From NCBI RefSeq assembly GCF_023278185.1, contig NZ_CP066356.1, positions 1,604,001-1,668,000 of the forward strand: a stretch of 64,000 nucleotides of DNA, read 5' to 3'. Under the pieces are notes generated by a model. That model was given only the letters and a program-made list of their open reading frames with translations. It had not been told where the DNA came from and did no database searches. This DNA comes from Bradyrhizobium elkanii USDA 76 (lineage in GTDB: Bacteria > Pseudomonadota > Alphaproteobacteria > Rhizobiales > Xanthobacteraceae). Positions within the stretch are counted from its first letter, which is position 1. The number at the start of each line of letters is the position of its first letter. The translations under genes and the position numbers were made by a program. Positions 41,378-51,557 of this stretch are shown piece by piece.

Positions 41378-42601
41378 ATGGAATGCTCTGAGAGCATGAT
41401 GCTGCAGGCGACGTCGCGGCGCGCGCTGCTGCTCGGCGGCGCCTCCTTTGCAGCCTGGGCCTATTTGCCGAAATTCGCGCGCGCCGCCGATGGCCGCGAT
41501 CCGCGCTTCGTCACCATCATCCTGCGCGGTGCGCTCGACGGCCTTGCCACGGTCGCCCCGGTCGGTGACCCTGACTATGCCGGCCTGCATGGCGCGATCG
41601 CGCTGCGCCCCGATGGGCCGAACGCAGCGGTGATGCTCGATCCGTTCTTCGGCCTGCATCCGGCGATGCCGGAATTTTCGCGGATGTATCGCGCCAAGCA
41701 GGCTGCGGTGGTTCATGCAGTGGCGACCTCCTATCGCGATCGGTCGCATTTCGATGGCCAGGATGTGTTGGAGAGCGGCTTCCCCGGTCCGGGCCGCGTG
41801 CAGTCCGGCTGGCTCAACCGCGCGCTGGAGGCGCTGCCGAAAGGCGAGCGGGTGACGAGCGCGCTCGCGGTCGGCCCGACCACGCCGCTGGTGCTGCGCG
41901 GCGCGGCGCCGACCGTCGGCTGGGCCCCGACCGCTCTGCCGCAAGCCGCTGACGACACCGCGATGCGGCTGCTCGATCTCTATCAGCACCGCGATCCGGC
42001 GCTGGCGAGCGCGCTGACGCAAGGCTTGCAGCTCGAGAAGCAGGCGCAGGGCGACGAGATGAAGCCGAAGCAAGGGGCGGGCGGCGTGGCGGCGATGCGC
42101 CTCGTGGCGCGCGGCGCCGCGAAATTGATGGCGGCCGATGACGGCCCGCGGATCGGCGCGCTCGCCTTCGACGGCTGGGATACCCATGCCAATGAAGGCG
42201 GGCCGGTCGGCCGCCTCGCGCAGCTGCTCGGCGGCCTCGACGGCGCGCTGGCGGAATTCCAGAGCGGGCTCGGCGCGCGCTGGCGCGACACCGTGATCGT
42301 GGTCGCGACCGAGTTCGGCCGCACCGCGCGCATCAACGGCACCGAAGGCACCGACCACGGCACCGGCACCATCGCGCTGCTCGCCGGCGGCGCGGTGAAT
42401 GGCGGCCGCATGATCACCGACTGGCCCGGCCTCAAGCCCGCCAATCTCTACCAGGCCCGCGACCTCGCCCCGACCACCGACCTGCGCGCAGTGATCAAGG
42501 GCGTGCTGCACGACCAGTTCGGCCTCGGCGAGCGCGTGCTGGCTGATGCCGTGTTTCCGGACAGCGCCCCGGTAAAGCCGATGAAGGGGCTGGTGGCTTG
42601 A
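41378..42601 (+). CDS. DUF1501 domain-containing exported protein
   Basis: This 407-aa protein has a twin-arginine-like signal (ATSRRALLLGGASFAAWAYL, cut near ARA-AD). The sulfatase/phosphatase-like DUF1501 fold follows with LRGALDGLATVAPVGDPDYA, AFDGWDTHANEGG and the late TEFGRTARINGTEGTDHGTG segment. It is partnered with the DUF1800 gene before it. I chose ATG 41378 because AGGAG is seven bases upstream; ATG 41372 overlaps the DUF1800 stop but abuts that ribosome site. Probably periplasmic; function unknown. Confidence 0.88.
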   Translation: MECSESMMLQATSRRALLLGGASFAAWAYLPKFARAADGRDPRFVTIILRGALDGLATVAPVGDPDYAGLHGAIALRPDGPNAAVMLDPFFGLHPAMPEFSRMYRAKQAAVVHAVATSYRDRSHFDGQDVLESGFPGPGRVQSGWLNRALEALPKGERVTSALAVGPTTPLVLRGAAPTVGWAPTALPQAADDTAMRLLDLYQHRDPALASALTQGLQLEKQAQGDEMKPKQGAGGVAAMRLVARGAAKLMAADDGPRIGALAFDGWDTHANEGGPVGRLAQLLGGLDGALAEFQSGLGARWRDTVIVVATEFGRTARINGTEGTDHGTGTIALLAGGAVNGGRMITDWPGLKPANLYQARDLAPTTDLRAVIKGVLHDQFGLGERVLADAVFPDSAPVKPMKGLVA

Positions 42602-42621
42602 CGGCGAGCCTCAATCACGAT

Positions 42622-42743
42622 GTCGTCCCGGCGAAGGCCGGGAGCCATTACCACCGCTGGTGATTGTTGGGGCGCGCTGGAGCCACAGCATGGCGTAACC
42701 ACGCGCATTTGTGGTTATGGGTCCCGGCTTTCGCCGGGACGAC
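42622..42743. repeat. Dispersed palindromic repeat, family 1, copy B
   Basis: Ends GTCGTCCCGGCGAAGGCCGG and GGGTCCCGGCTTTCGCCGGG form imperfect inverted arms around about 70 bases. Compare 19544-19664 and 57906-58027. It lies between convergent genes. Confidence 0.85.
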
Positions 42744-42767
42744 GCTGCGGTTACACGACCGCAAGTG

Positions 42768-43709
42768 TCACCCCTTCGTGATCCCATCGATCTCCGCCAT
42801 CTCCTCCGCGGAGAGCTTCCAGCTGATCGCCTTGACGTTCTGCTCGATCTGCTCGGGGCGGGTGGCGCCGGCGATGACGCTTGCGACTTGCGAGCGGGCG
42901 GCGAGCCAGGAGAAGGCGAGCTCGAGCATGGAGTGGCCGCGCTCCTTCGCAAATGCCTGCAGCTTCTCGACGATGTCCTCGTTGCGCGGCGTGACGTAGC
43001 GATCCTTCAGGGCCGGCGCCTTGGCGAAGCGGGTGTCGGCGGGTGCAGCGGCGCCGCGCTGGTACTTGCCGGTCAACAGGCCGCTGGCGAGCGGGAAGAA
43101 GGGCAGCAGGCCGAGATTGTATGCTTGCGCCGCCGGCAGCAGGTCCTTCTCGATGTCGCGCACCAGGAGGCTGTATTCGTCCTGGCAGGACACGAAGCGG
43201 TTCACGTTCATCTGGCGCGCGACGTGCTCGGCTTCGGCGATCCGCCAGGCCGGGAAGTTGGAGTTGCCGATGTAGCGCACCTTGCCCTGGCGCACGAGAT
43301 CGTCGAGCGCGCGCAGCGTCTCATCGATCGGTGTGAGCGGATCGTAGTCGTGCTGCTGGTAGAGATCGATATAGTCGGTCTTCAGGCGGGTGAGGCTCGC
43401 TTCGACCGCCGACATGATGTAGCGCCGCGAGGCGCCCTGTTTGGTGCCGTCGGTCGCCATCGGCTTGGAGAATTTGGTGGCGAGCACGATGTCCTTGCGG
43501 CGGTCGCCCAGCACGGTGCCGAGCACGGTCTCCGAGCCGCCCATGCCGGCATAGATGTCGGCGGTGTCGAACAGGGTGATGCCGAGATCGATCGCCTTGT
43601 GGATCACCTTGCGCGAGGTTTCGAGGTCGGTGCGCTGGCCGAAATTGTTGCAGCCGAGGCCGACCGCGGACACGCGCAGCCCGGAGCCGCCGAGATTACG
43701 AATTTCCAT
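42768..43709 (-). CDS. Aldo/keto reductase
   Basis: This 313-aa TIM-barrel enzyme has the AKR catalytic tetrad Asp48, Tyr53 (FDTADIYAG), Lys79 (ATKFSKP) and His120 (YQQHDYDP). The NADPH-site region FPLASGLLTGKYQRGAA and VIAGATRPEQIEQNVKAISW are also typical. It reduces an aldehyde or ketone with NAD(P)H in the cytoplasm; substrate unknown. ATG 43707-43709 begins MEIRNLGGSGLRVSAVGLG, the canonical AKR start. No operon partner is seen. Confidence 0.9.
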   Translation of the reverse strand: MEIRNLGGSGLRVSAVGLGCNNFGQRTDLETSRKVIHKAIDLGITLFDTADIYAGMGGSETVLGTVLGDRRKDIVLATKFSKPMATDGTKQGASRRYIMSAVEASLTRLKTDYIDLYQQHDYDPLTPIDETLRALDDLVRQGKVRYIGNSNFPAWRIAEAEHVARQMNVNRFVSCQDEYSLLVRDIEKDLLPAAQAYNLGLLPFFPLASGLLTGKYQRGAAAPADTRFAKAPALKDRYVTPRNEDIVEKLQAFAKERGHSMLELAFSWLAARSQVASVIAGATRPEQIEQNVKAISWKLSAEEMAEIDGITKG

Positions 43710-43980
43710 GAGACAATCCTGTGGGATAGGCGAGGGGTGCCGCGCATTGTGACAAGCACGCCAAGGCCCGGCAAGGTGCCGTTCTACCGCCAATCACGCA
43801 TGGCGATGTCGCAAAATGAGATGTCGCAAAAAAAGCGGTCCCGGTCAGACGCGGCGACTGACGGGGACCGCTCGGCGAAGATCTGAGACGGGGGGCCTGA
43901 TCTGCGCGAGCGGAAGCCTAGCCGGGCTTTGTAACGTGCCGGTGACACCTCTGTTCAATCCACAGGCCGCGAAGATCCGC

Positions 43981-44442
43981 TCAGACAATCTTGCGATAGA
44001 TGACGAAGCCGGGCTTGTCCGCGACCTTGTCATAAAGCTGCATTGCGGTGTGATTGGTCTCATGCGTCTGCCAGTAGACGCGCGGCGAACCCACGAGCCT
44101 GGCCTGCGTGTAGACGCCGTTGATCAACGCGCGGCCGACGCCCTTGCCGCGCGCGGCTTCGCTGGTGAACAGATCCTGCAAATAGCAGGTCGGCGCGATC
44201 GCCGTGGTCGAGCGGTGAAACAGATAATGCGTCAGCCCGAGCAATCTGCCACCGGCGTCGGCGACCAGTGCGTGCACCGGCTCATAGGCATCGAAGAAGC
44301 GCTCCCACGTCATCGCGGTGATCTCGGGCGCAAGCGCGGTCGGTCCGGATCGCTCATAGAAGGCATTGTAGCCGTCCCACAGAGGAAGCCACTGGGCGTA
44401 GTCGTCGCGCGTGACGAAGCGGATGGTGACGTCGTCGGCCAT
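43981..44442 (-). CDS. GNAT-family N-acetyltransferase
   Basis: This 153-aa protein has the first GNAT strand TIRFVTRDDYAQWLPLWDGY, HALVADAGGRLLGLTHYLFH and the acetyl-CoA loop YLQDLFTSEAARGKGVGRAL, then YWQTHETNHTAMQLYDKVAD for motif B. Acceptor unknown. ATG 44440-44442 has CAGGG upstream; ATG 44446-44448 is two codons earlier and possible. The gene is cytoplasmic and stands alone. Confidence 0.85.
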   Translation of the reverse strand: MADDVTIRFVTRDDYAQWLPLWDGYNAFYERSGPTALAPEITAMTWERFFDAYEPVHALVADAGGRLLGLTHYLFHRSTTAIAPTCYLQDLFTSEAARGKGVGRALINGVYTQARLVGSPRVYWQTHETNHTAMQLYDKVADKPGFVIYRKIV

Positions 44443-44545
44443 GGACATCCCTGGATGATCCTGCGGTTGCGGGCGATGCCTCCGCACCGCTCGCAAGGTT
44501 CTACCGTCGCTACCTCGCAGGATCAATCGCGGACGCGGTCGCGCC

Positions 44546-45361
44546 TCACTCGGCGGCGCGCAGCAGTCGCGCCAGACGGCGCTCGCGCCCGGCGCGCTGC
44601 GCCCGATATTCATCGGCCTTCGCGGGATCGTCGGTGTGCCGCACGAGGTCGGTCACCGGCGTGTAGCTCAGCATGCGGCCGCCGTCCGGCAGCGCGGTGC
44701 AACTGAAGCGCAGCACCTGGCCGTCGGCGAGGTTGAGATTGATCGGCGTGGAGTCGCCGGCGCGCATCATCGCGATGCGCTCGGCGATGAATGCGCTCAG
44801 CTCGTCCTCCGGCAGTTCAAAGGCGCCGGTGTCGCGGCCGTGATACATCAGCGCGACGAAGGGCGGCTTGCTCTCGGCCTGCGCATCCGACAGCGCGAAA
44901 TAGTCGCGGAAGGCGCGGTTGATGAATTCGGCGCGGGTGTCGGCGTCGAGCAGCACGATGCCGATGTCGACCTGATCGAGCGCGGCGGCGAGCCGTTCCG
45001 CGGTGGCGTGATGCTGCTGGTCCGCGGCAAAGGCGTCGATCCATTTCTGCCGCAGCATCCCGGTGATCACAGCGGTGCCGGCCGCAGTCGCCGCCAGCAT
45101 CAGCATCCGCGCGACGTCGGCGGTGTCGTAACCGGGCAGCGCGCGATGATCGAGGAAAAACAGCGCCGAGGCGGCCACCGCGATCGCGGCGGAGATCAGC
45201 CCGGAAGTGATACCGCTGATCGAACTCGCAAGCGCCACGATGCAGACGAACAGCGGCGCGGGATTGGGGACGGCGACAACGAGGCGATCGAGCAGGAACG
45301 CGGCGGATGCCGTGATCGTCGTCAGGGCCGGACCTGAAATTGCACGCCAGTCGAACCGCAT
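44546..45361 (-). CDS. Membrane-bound PAS-domain sensor lacking a kinase
   Basis: This 271-aa protein has three or four N-terminal membrane helices (DUF4118-like; residues 9-105, including FLLDRLVVAVPNPAPLFVCI) and a PAS domain after residue 120 (LAAALDQVDIGIVLLDADTR, EFINRAFRDYFALSDA). No histidine kinase, GGDEF or other output domain follows; it ends in a basic helix RAQRAGRERRLARLLRAAE. It may pass a signal by protein contact, or be a truncated kinase. Neighbours do not help. Confidence 0.78.
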   Translation of the reverse strand: MRFDWRAISGPALTTITASAAFLLDRLVVAVPNPAPLFVCIVALASSISGITSGLISAAIAVAASALFFLDHRALPGYDTADVARMLMLAATAAGTAVITGMLRQKWIDAFAADQQHHATAERLAAALDQVDIGIVLLDADTRAEFINRAFRDYFALSDAQAESKPPFVALMYHGRDTGAFELPEDELSAFIAERIAMMRAGDSTPINLNLADGQVLRFSCTALPDGGRMLSYTPVTDLVRHTDDPAKADEYRAQRAGRERRLARLLRAAE

Positions 45362-45573
45362 GCGCGTCCTCGCTGTCTGTCAAACGAACGATAAAGCCGC
45401 AGTTTGACGACAGGGCCGCAACCGCGCCGGCATTTCCGTCCCGACCGTTAAGCGGGCGTTGCGGGGGCCGAACCAGCTTTCGCTGCTTTCAAATCAAATG
45501 ATATGCAGATCGGCGCGGAACCCGGTTCCGTGCCTGCGGGTTACCGCGTGCTTTGCTTGCAAAAGGACAATCG

Positions 45574-45927
45574 ATGCCCGCCATTTCGCCGTCGCTGCTG
45601 CCGATCCTGATGCTGTTCGCCTCGAACGTCTTCATGACCTTCGCCTGGTACGGCCATCTCAAGTTCAAGGGTCATTCGCTCCCCATCGTCATCATGGTGA
45701 GCTGGGGCATCGCCTTCTTCGAATACTGGCTGGCGGTGCCGGCCAATCGCTGGGGCAGCGCGGTCTACTCGGCGGCGCAGCTCAAGACCATGCAGGAGGT
45801 GATCACGCTGGTCGTGTTCGCCGCCTTCTCGGTGTTGTACCTGAAGGAGCCGCTGGGCTGGAATCACGCGCTCGGATTTGCCTTCATCGCCGCCGGCGCG
45901 TTTCTGATCTTCCACAAATGGGGGTAA
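45574..45927 (+). CDS. DMT-family membrane protein (DUF486)
   Basis: This 117-aa protein has four predicted helices: LLPILMLFASNVFMTFAWYG, PIVIMVSWGIAFFEYWLAVP, TMQEVITLVVFAAFSVLYLK and LGFAFIAAGAFLIFHK. PANRWGSAVYSAAQLKTMQE is characteristic of DUF486. These small drug/metabolite-type transporters may dimerise in the inner membrane; substrate unknown. ATG 45574 has AAAGGA upstream; an in-frame ATG seven codons earlier is possible. Confidence 0.88.
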   Translation: MPAISPSLLPILMLFASNVFMTFAWYGHLKFKGHSLPIVIMVSWGIAFFEYWLAVPANRWGSAVYSAAQLKTMQEVITLVVFAAFSVLYLKEPLGWNHALGFAFIAAGAFLIFHKWG

Positions 45928-45944
45928 TGCGCTTTGCGCCTGAG

Positions 45945-46100
45945 CTAGTGGGGCGGGGCCGGCTTGGCGGCGGGCGTCGTGACATGGGCGGGGCGTGCGT
46001 GGTCTTCGCCTTGCGTGCCGGTCACGATCAGGAGCGATGCCGCCAGCAGGATCGCCGCCGACAGCGTCACGGTCACAAGTCCGACGGGGGTCTTCATCAT
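45945..46100 (-). CDS. Small exported or single-helix protein, 51 aa
   Basis: The frame starts at ATG 46098-46100 (or the adjacent ATG) and ends at TAG 45945-45947. The product begins MMKTPVGLVTVTLSAAILLA and continues SLLIVTGTQ, a signal-anchor-like helix, then a His/Pro/Ala-rich tail (EDHARPAHVTTPAAKPAPPH). No clear ribosome site is seen. It follows a similar small gene on the same strand by 60 bases, so the two may be one unit. Function unknown. Confidence 0.5.
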   Translation of the reverse strand: MMKTPVGLVTVTLSAAILLAASLLIVTGTQGEDHARPAHVTTPAAKPAPPH

Positions 46101-46160
46101 GTCGCGCCGCTGTCTCTCCCGCGCCTTGCCGCGGATCAGGTGCCAACCGAAATTGCTTGA

Positions 46161-46337
46161 TTACGCCGGGATCGCCGTTGCCATGGTGACGTTGCTCGAC
46201 AGCACGGTCACGGCGACGACCAGGCACAGCGTCAGCGCGCCAAGCGCGAGCGACGCGGCGATCGCGTTCGTCAGCCGGGATGATGCCACCGGGGCAGGGC
46301 GGCCATCGAAGCCTGCCGTGCCGGACCACCGTTTCAT
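46161..46337 (-). CDS. Small membrane protein, 58 aa
   Basis: ATG 46335-46337 follows GAGGGA at a good distance and the frame ends at TAA 46161-46163. The N-terminal 22 residues are polar (MKRWSGTAGFDGRPAPVASS); one membrane helix follows (AASLALGALTLCLVVAVTVL) and a short tail SSNVTMATAIPA. No known family. The ribosome site and clean helix support translation. It precedes another small gene on the same strand. Confidence 0.55.
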   Translation of the reverse strand: MKRWSGTAGFDGRPAPVASSRLTNAIAASLALGALTLCLVVAVTVLSSNVTMATAIPA

Positions 46338-46516
46338 GGTCTAAATCCCTCAGGCCGCGAGCGAATCACTCGCGACAACCGCGCGAATCTGCCGGTTGTG
46401 ACCGGCAACATTGCGGCGGTGGCGCCGTCCAAAATGGCTAAAATGCGGCGGCGGTGCGGGTTTTGCCCGTTATTTAGGCAGTTTCCCCGTTATTCCCTGG
46501 ATTCACACCCAACCGG

Positions 46517-47170
46517 TCAGACGCCGGCCGCGAGGTGGGGCTCAGGCTCGGCCTTGGTACCGGGCTGCCAGTCCATCGAGACAAATCCGGGGGTCTGCTC
46601 GACCCGCTTGAGCCAGGCGCGGATCGACGGAAAGGTCGCCAGGTCGAAGTCGCAGCGGTCGGCGACGTGGGTGTAGCCGTAGAGCGCGATGTCGGCGACG
46701 GTGAGCTGTCCGGCGGCGAAATAGGTGTGGTCCTTGAGGTGATTCTCCATCACCTGCAGCGCCGCATAGCCGCGCTCCATCCAGTCCTCCAGCGCGTGCG
46801 TCTGCAGGTCGCGTCCGCCCTTGACCAGCGACAGCCAGAAATAGGCTGCGCCGATGTTCGGCTCCAGCGCGTGCTGCTCGAAGAACATCCACTGCAGCGC
46901 CTCGGCGCGCTCGATCCGCGACTCCGGCGCCAGCGGTGTGCCGATTGCGACGTACCAGAGGATGGCATTGGACTCGGCGAGATGGCGGCCTTCGGCGACC
47001 TCGAGCAACGGCACCTGGCCGCTCGGATTCTTGGCCAGGAATTCCGGGGTGCGGCTCTCGCCGCGCAGGATGTCGATCTCGACCGCCTCGTACGGCGTGT
47101 TCAGCACGGCAAGCGCCAGCCGGACCTTGTAGCTGTTGCCGGAGCGCTGCATCGAATAGAGCTTGTACAT
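46517..47170 (-). CDS. Glutathione S-transferase family protein
   Basis: This 217-aa protein begins MYKLYSMQRSGNSYKVRLAL, the N-terminal GST fold with the SGN(S) glutathione-activating region, continues NPSGQVPLLEVAEGRHLAES (cis-Pro and Glu-Ser site), and has the helical domain with AAGQLTVADIALYGYTHVAD. It conjugates or reduces small electrophiles with glutathione. ATG 47168-47170 is chosen by alignment; GTG 47183-47185 adds five residues. It stands alone. Confidence 0.88.
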   Translation of the reverse strand: MYKLYSMQRSGNSYKVRLALAVLNTPYEAVEIDILRGESRTPEFLAKNPSGQVPLLEVAEGRHLAESNAILWYVAIGTPLAPESRIERAEALQWMFFEQHALEPNIGAAYFWLSLVKGGRDLQTHALEDWMERGYAALQVMENHLKDHTYFAAGQLTVADIALYGYTHVADRCDFDLATFPSIRAWLKRVEQTPGFVSMDWQPGTKAEPEPHLAAGV

Positions 47171-48998
<1,828 letters not shown>

Positions 48999-49019
48999 TT
49001 CGATCCGAACTTGAAAAAC

Positions 49020-49049
49020 GCTCCCGCACTTGGTGCGGGAGCTTTTTTT
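49020..49049 (+). terminator. Rho-independent terminator after the aminotransferase gene
   Basis: A 10-bp perfect stem GCTCCCGCAC/GTGCGGGAGC with loop TTG is followed by seven T residues, 21 bases after the stop codon. Confidence 0.92.
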
Positions 49050-49240
49050 GCGTGCTGAGATCGCGCGCCGGTAAATTCGACGAGTCAAATCACATCCTGC
49101 TCACCTCACGCGCGTGTGTGCGAACATCGATGCCACACGCGGGAAGTTTTTACGGCCTCTTTGCGCACTGCCTTGTTTTGGACACGAGCCTTCCTTCCTG
49201 TCCGCCGCGCTAATTCAGTTCACCTTGCGGAGACAGTTCA

Positions 49241-49762
49241 ATGCGACTTTCGACCCTCACCCTTGCAGCGCTTGCGTTGCTGGCGCCGTTCGCCACCGCC
49301 AACGCGGCGCCTCAGGTTCAAGCCGGGGTCCTGCAATGCCAGGGCGGCGAGAATGTCGGCTTCGTTGTCGGCTCTGTCGCGCGCCTCGAATGCGTGTTCC
49401 AGAGCGGCGGCCGTCGGCCCGAGCCCTATGTTGCGACCGTGAAGCGGATCGGCGTCGACCTCGGCGTCACCGCGACGACCCAGCTCGCCTGGGCCGTGAG
49501 CGCGCCGACCACCCAGCTTCCGCGCGGTGCGCTGGCCGGCAGCTACGGCGGCGTCGGCGTCAACGCCTCGGTCGGCCTCGGTGCCGGCGGTAACTTCCTG
49601 TTCGGCGGTCCGAACAACGCCTATGCGCTGCAGCCGATCAGCGTGCAGGGCCAGACCGGCCTCAACGTCGCGGCCGGCATTGCCGGCATCGATCTCGAGC
49701 CGGTCCGCTACAACGGTCCGCGCCGGCATCACCGTCACCACCGTCATCATCACCACCACTAA
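49241..49762 (+). CDS. DUF992 exported protein with His-rich tail
   Basis: This 173-aa protein has a signal peptide (MRLSTLTLAALALLAPFATA, cut near ANA-AP) and the DUF992 core: QAGVLQCQGGENVGFVVGSV, LECVFQSG, GVDLGVTATTQLAWAVSAPT, and FGGPNNAYALQPISVQGQTG. After the core comes a tail with ten His and Arg/His repeats (RRHHRHHRHHHHH), a possible metal site. DUF992 proteins are abundant, exported and uncharacterised in Hyphomicrobiales. A paralogue without the His tail lies downstream. Confidence 0.9.
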   Translation: MRLSTLTLAALALLAPFATANAAPQVQAGVLQCQGGENVGFVVGSVARLECVFQSGGRRPEPYVATVKRIGVDLGVTATTQLAWAVSAPTTQLPRGALAGSYGGVGVNASVGLGAGGNFLFGGPNNAYALQPISVQGQTGLNVAAGIAGIDLEPVRYNGPRRHHRHHRHHHHH

Positions 49763-49784
49763 GTTGGTTGGTGCCTGATCAAGG

Positions 49785-49810
49785 GGCCCGCGAAAGCGGG
49801 CCTCTTTTTT
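49785..49810 (+). terminator. Rho-independent terminator after the first DUF992 gene
   Basis: Stem GGCCCGC/GCGGGCC with tetraloop GAAA is followed by TCTTTTTT, 22 bases past the stop codon. Confidence 0.9.
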
Positions 49811-50021
49811 GTTGTCCGTTGTTTGCTGTCCGTTGCTCGACCACATCGGCAGGCCGAAAGGAACATAGCAGCGCCGCAACATCTCCTGACAATCGGTGGC
49901 CGGGCACCGCAAATTCTGGCCGGACAAGCGGTGTTGTGGCATAGGATGCGGACGGCGCCGCAGACACGGCGCCGTTCTGTTCTCTGCTCGCGTCATGCCT
50001 TTCAGCCGGAGACTCCCCAAC

Positions 50022-50504
50022 ATGCGTCGCTTCACTCTCCTCGCCGGTGCTGCCATTGCCATGCTGAGCGTAGTCGTCGGCGCCAGCGCCCAACAGCCGA
50101 TCCAGCGCGTGCAGGTCGGCGTCCTGGAATGTCGCGGCGGCGCGAGCGTCGGCTTCATCGTCGGTTCCGTGACCCATCTCGGTTGCGTGCTGCGCGCCAA
50201 TGGTCTGCCTGAGGATCGCTACATCGCGACCATCCAGAAGGTCGGCATCGATCTCGGCATCACCCAGGAATCGGCGCTGGCCTGGGGCGTCTACGCACCG
50301 GTGGAGCGGCTCGGCCCGGGCGCGCTCTCTGGCAACTATGCCGGCGCGCAGGGCAGCGCGACGCTCGGCGTCGGCGTCGGCGGCAACGTGCTGGTCGGCG
50401 GCTCCGACAACACGATCGCCCTGCAGCCGCTCAGCGTGCAGGGCCAGGTCGGCATCAACATCGCCGCCGGCCTCGAGAGCCTGGAGTTGCGGCCGGGTCG
50501 CTAA
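50022..50504 (+). CDS. DUF992 exported protein
   Basis: This 160-aa protein has a signal peptide (MRRFTLLAGAAIAMLSVVVG, cut near ASA-QQ) and the DUF992 core (QVGVLECRGGASVGFIVGSV, GIDLGITQESALAWGVYAPV, GSDNTIALQPLSVQGQVG), ending LELRPGR without a His tail. Tandem with the previous DUF992 gene but separated by a terminator, so separately expressed. GGAG lies 12 bases before ATG 50022; an ATG nine codons upstream is possible. It overlaps the convergent hydrolase gene by four bases. Confidence 0.88.
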   Translation: MRRFTLLAGAAIAMLSVVVGASAQQPIQRVQVGVLECRGGASVGFIVGSVTHLGCVLRANGLPEDRYIATIQKVGIDLGITQESALAWGVYAPVERLGPGALSGNYAGAQGSATLGVGVGGNVLVGGSDNTIALQPLSVQGQVGINIAAGLESLELRPGR

Positions 50505-51433
50505 CGCGCGCCCTTGCGGTTGATCAGCTTGCCGAAGAAGCCGCTTGCTTCTTCGGCAACGATCCCGGGCGCCTCGGCGTGAACGTAATGCCCGGTGTCG
50601 ACGAACCTGATCGAAGGTTCGCTCCAATGGTCTCCCAGCCTGTCCGACCATTCGGGCGCGATCAACGGATCGCGGCGGCCCCAGAGAAAGCGCGAGGGCA
50701 CGTCGATGCGCGGCTGTGGCGGCAGTTTGCCTTCCAGCCAGCGCCGACGATTGGGCGCGGACGAGAGATACCAGTCGAAGCCGCCCTGGATGTTGCCCGG
50801 CTTCATGAAGTTATCGACATAGGCTTCCAGCAGATCGCCGAACACGGCGGGATCGTCGCCCGACCAGTGGTCGAGGAAATGTCGGAAGTAGAGCCGGCAT
50901 GACTCGCGCGAGCTTCCGACCAATTGCGCGGCCCATGGCAGCTGCTGGAAGTATTGATACCAGACCTCGATCAGGTGACCGGGCTGGCCGTAGCGGTGGC
51001 CGAGGCCCGGATAGGGCGTGCAGAGATAGAGCGTGCCGGTCAGCCGCTGCGGCTGTCGATGCGACATCGCCTGCATGACATAGGCGCCGAGATCGCCGCC
51101 GATCACGCCGAAGCGGTCATGACCGAGCGCGTCCATGACGGCAAACATATCCAGCGCGTGGCGCTCCGCGGTGGCGGACGCATCGGGCCCCGGCGTCGGC
51201 TTGCCGGTGTCGCCGCAGCCGCGCAAGTCGGGCGCGATCAATTCAAAACTGTCGCCGAGGCGTAGCATCAGCGGGCGCCACACCAGCCAGAATTCCGGCC
51301 AGCCGTGAAGCAGCAGCAGCGGCGCGCCCTTGCCGAAGCGCGCGACGTTGACGCGCAGGCCGCCGATATCGATCTTCTGTTGCGTGATGCCTGCCGCGGC
51401 TGCTTCCGCGAAGGCTTTTTCCAGCGCCGTCAT
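50501..51433 (-). CDS. Alpha/beta hydrolase with Asp nucleophile (haloacetate dehalogenase/epoxide hydrolase-like)
   Basis: This 310-aa protein has the oxyanion-hole segment LLLLHGWPEFWLVWRPLM and the elbow VIGGDLGAYVMQ, where Asp replaces Ser, as in fluoroacetate dehalogenases and epoxide hydrolases. APDLRGCGDTGKPTPGPD, a late acid site LWGRRDPLIAPEWSD and VDTGHYVHAE (catalytic His) follow. Asp attack forms an ester intermediate that water then opens. It is divergent from a LysR gene, probably its regulator. Substrate (haloacid or epoxide) is inference. Confidence 0.82.
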   Translation of the reverse strand: MTALEKAFAEAAAAGITQQKIDIGGLRVNVARFGKGAPLLLLHGWPEFWLVWRPLMLRLGDSFELIAPDLRGCGDTGKPTPGPDASATAERHALDMFAVMDALGHDRFGVIGGDLGAYVMQAMSHRQPQRLTGTLYLCTPYPGLGHRYGQPGHLIEVWYQYFQQLPWAAQLVGSSRESCRLYFRHFLDHWSGDDPAVFGDLLEAYVDNFMKPGNIQGGFDWYLSSAPNRRRWLEGKLPPQPRIDVPSRFLWGRRDPLIAPEWSDRLGDHWSEPSIRFVDTGHYVHAEAPGIVAEEASGFFGKLINRKGAR

Positions 51434-51557
51434 GGGGACTCCCTGTGGTTTGCCGCAGGCTGTCCGCGTTCGCGCGTCCGGTCCAATACTCGTTCGATAC
51501 GGTTGCAGAGCTATTGCGTATGACTGGCGGCACCCGCCGCCGTGCTATACCGCCAGC

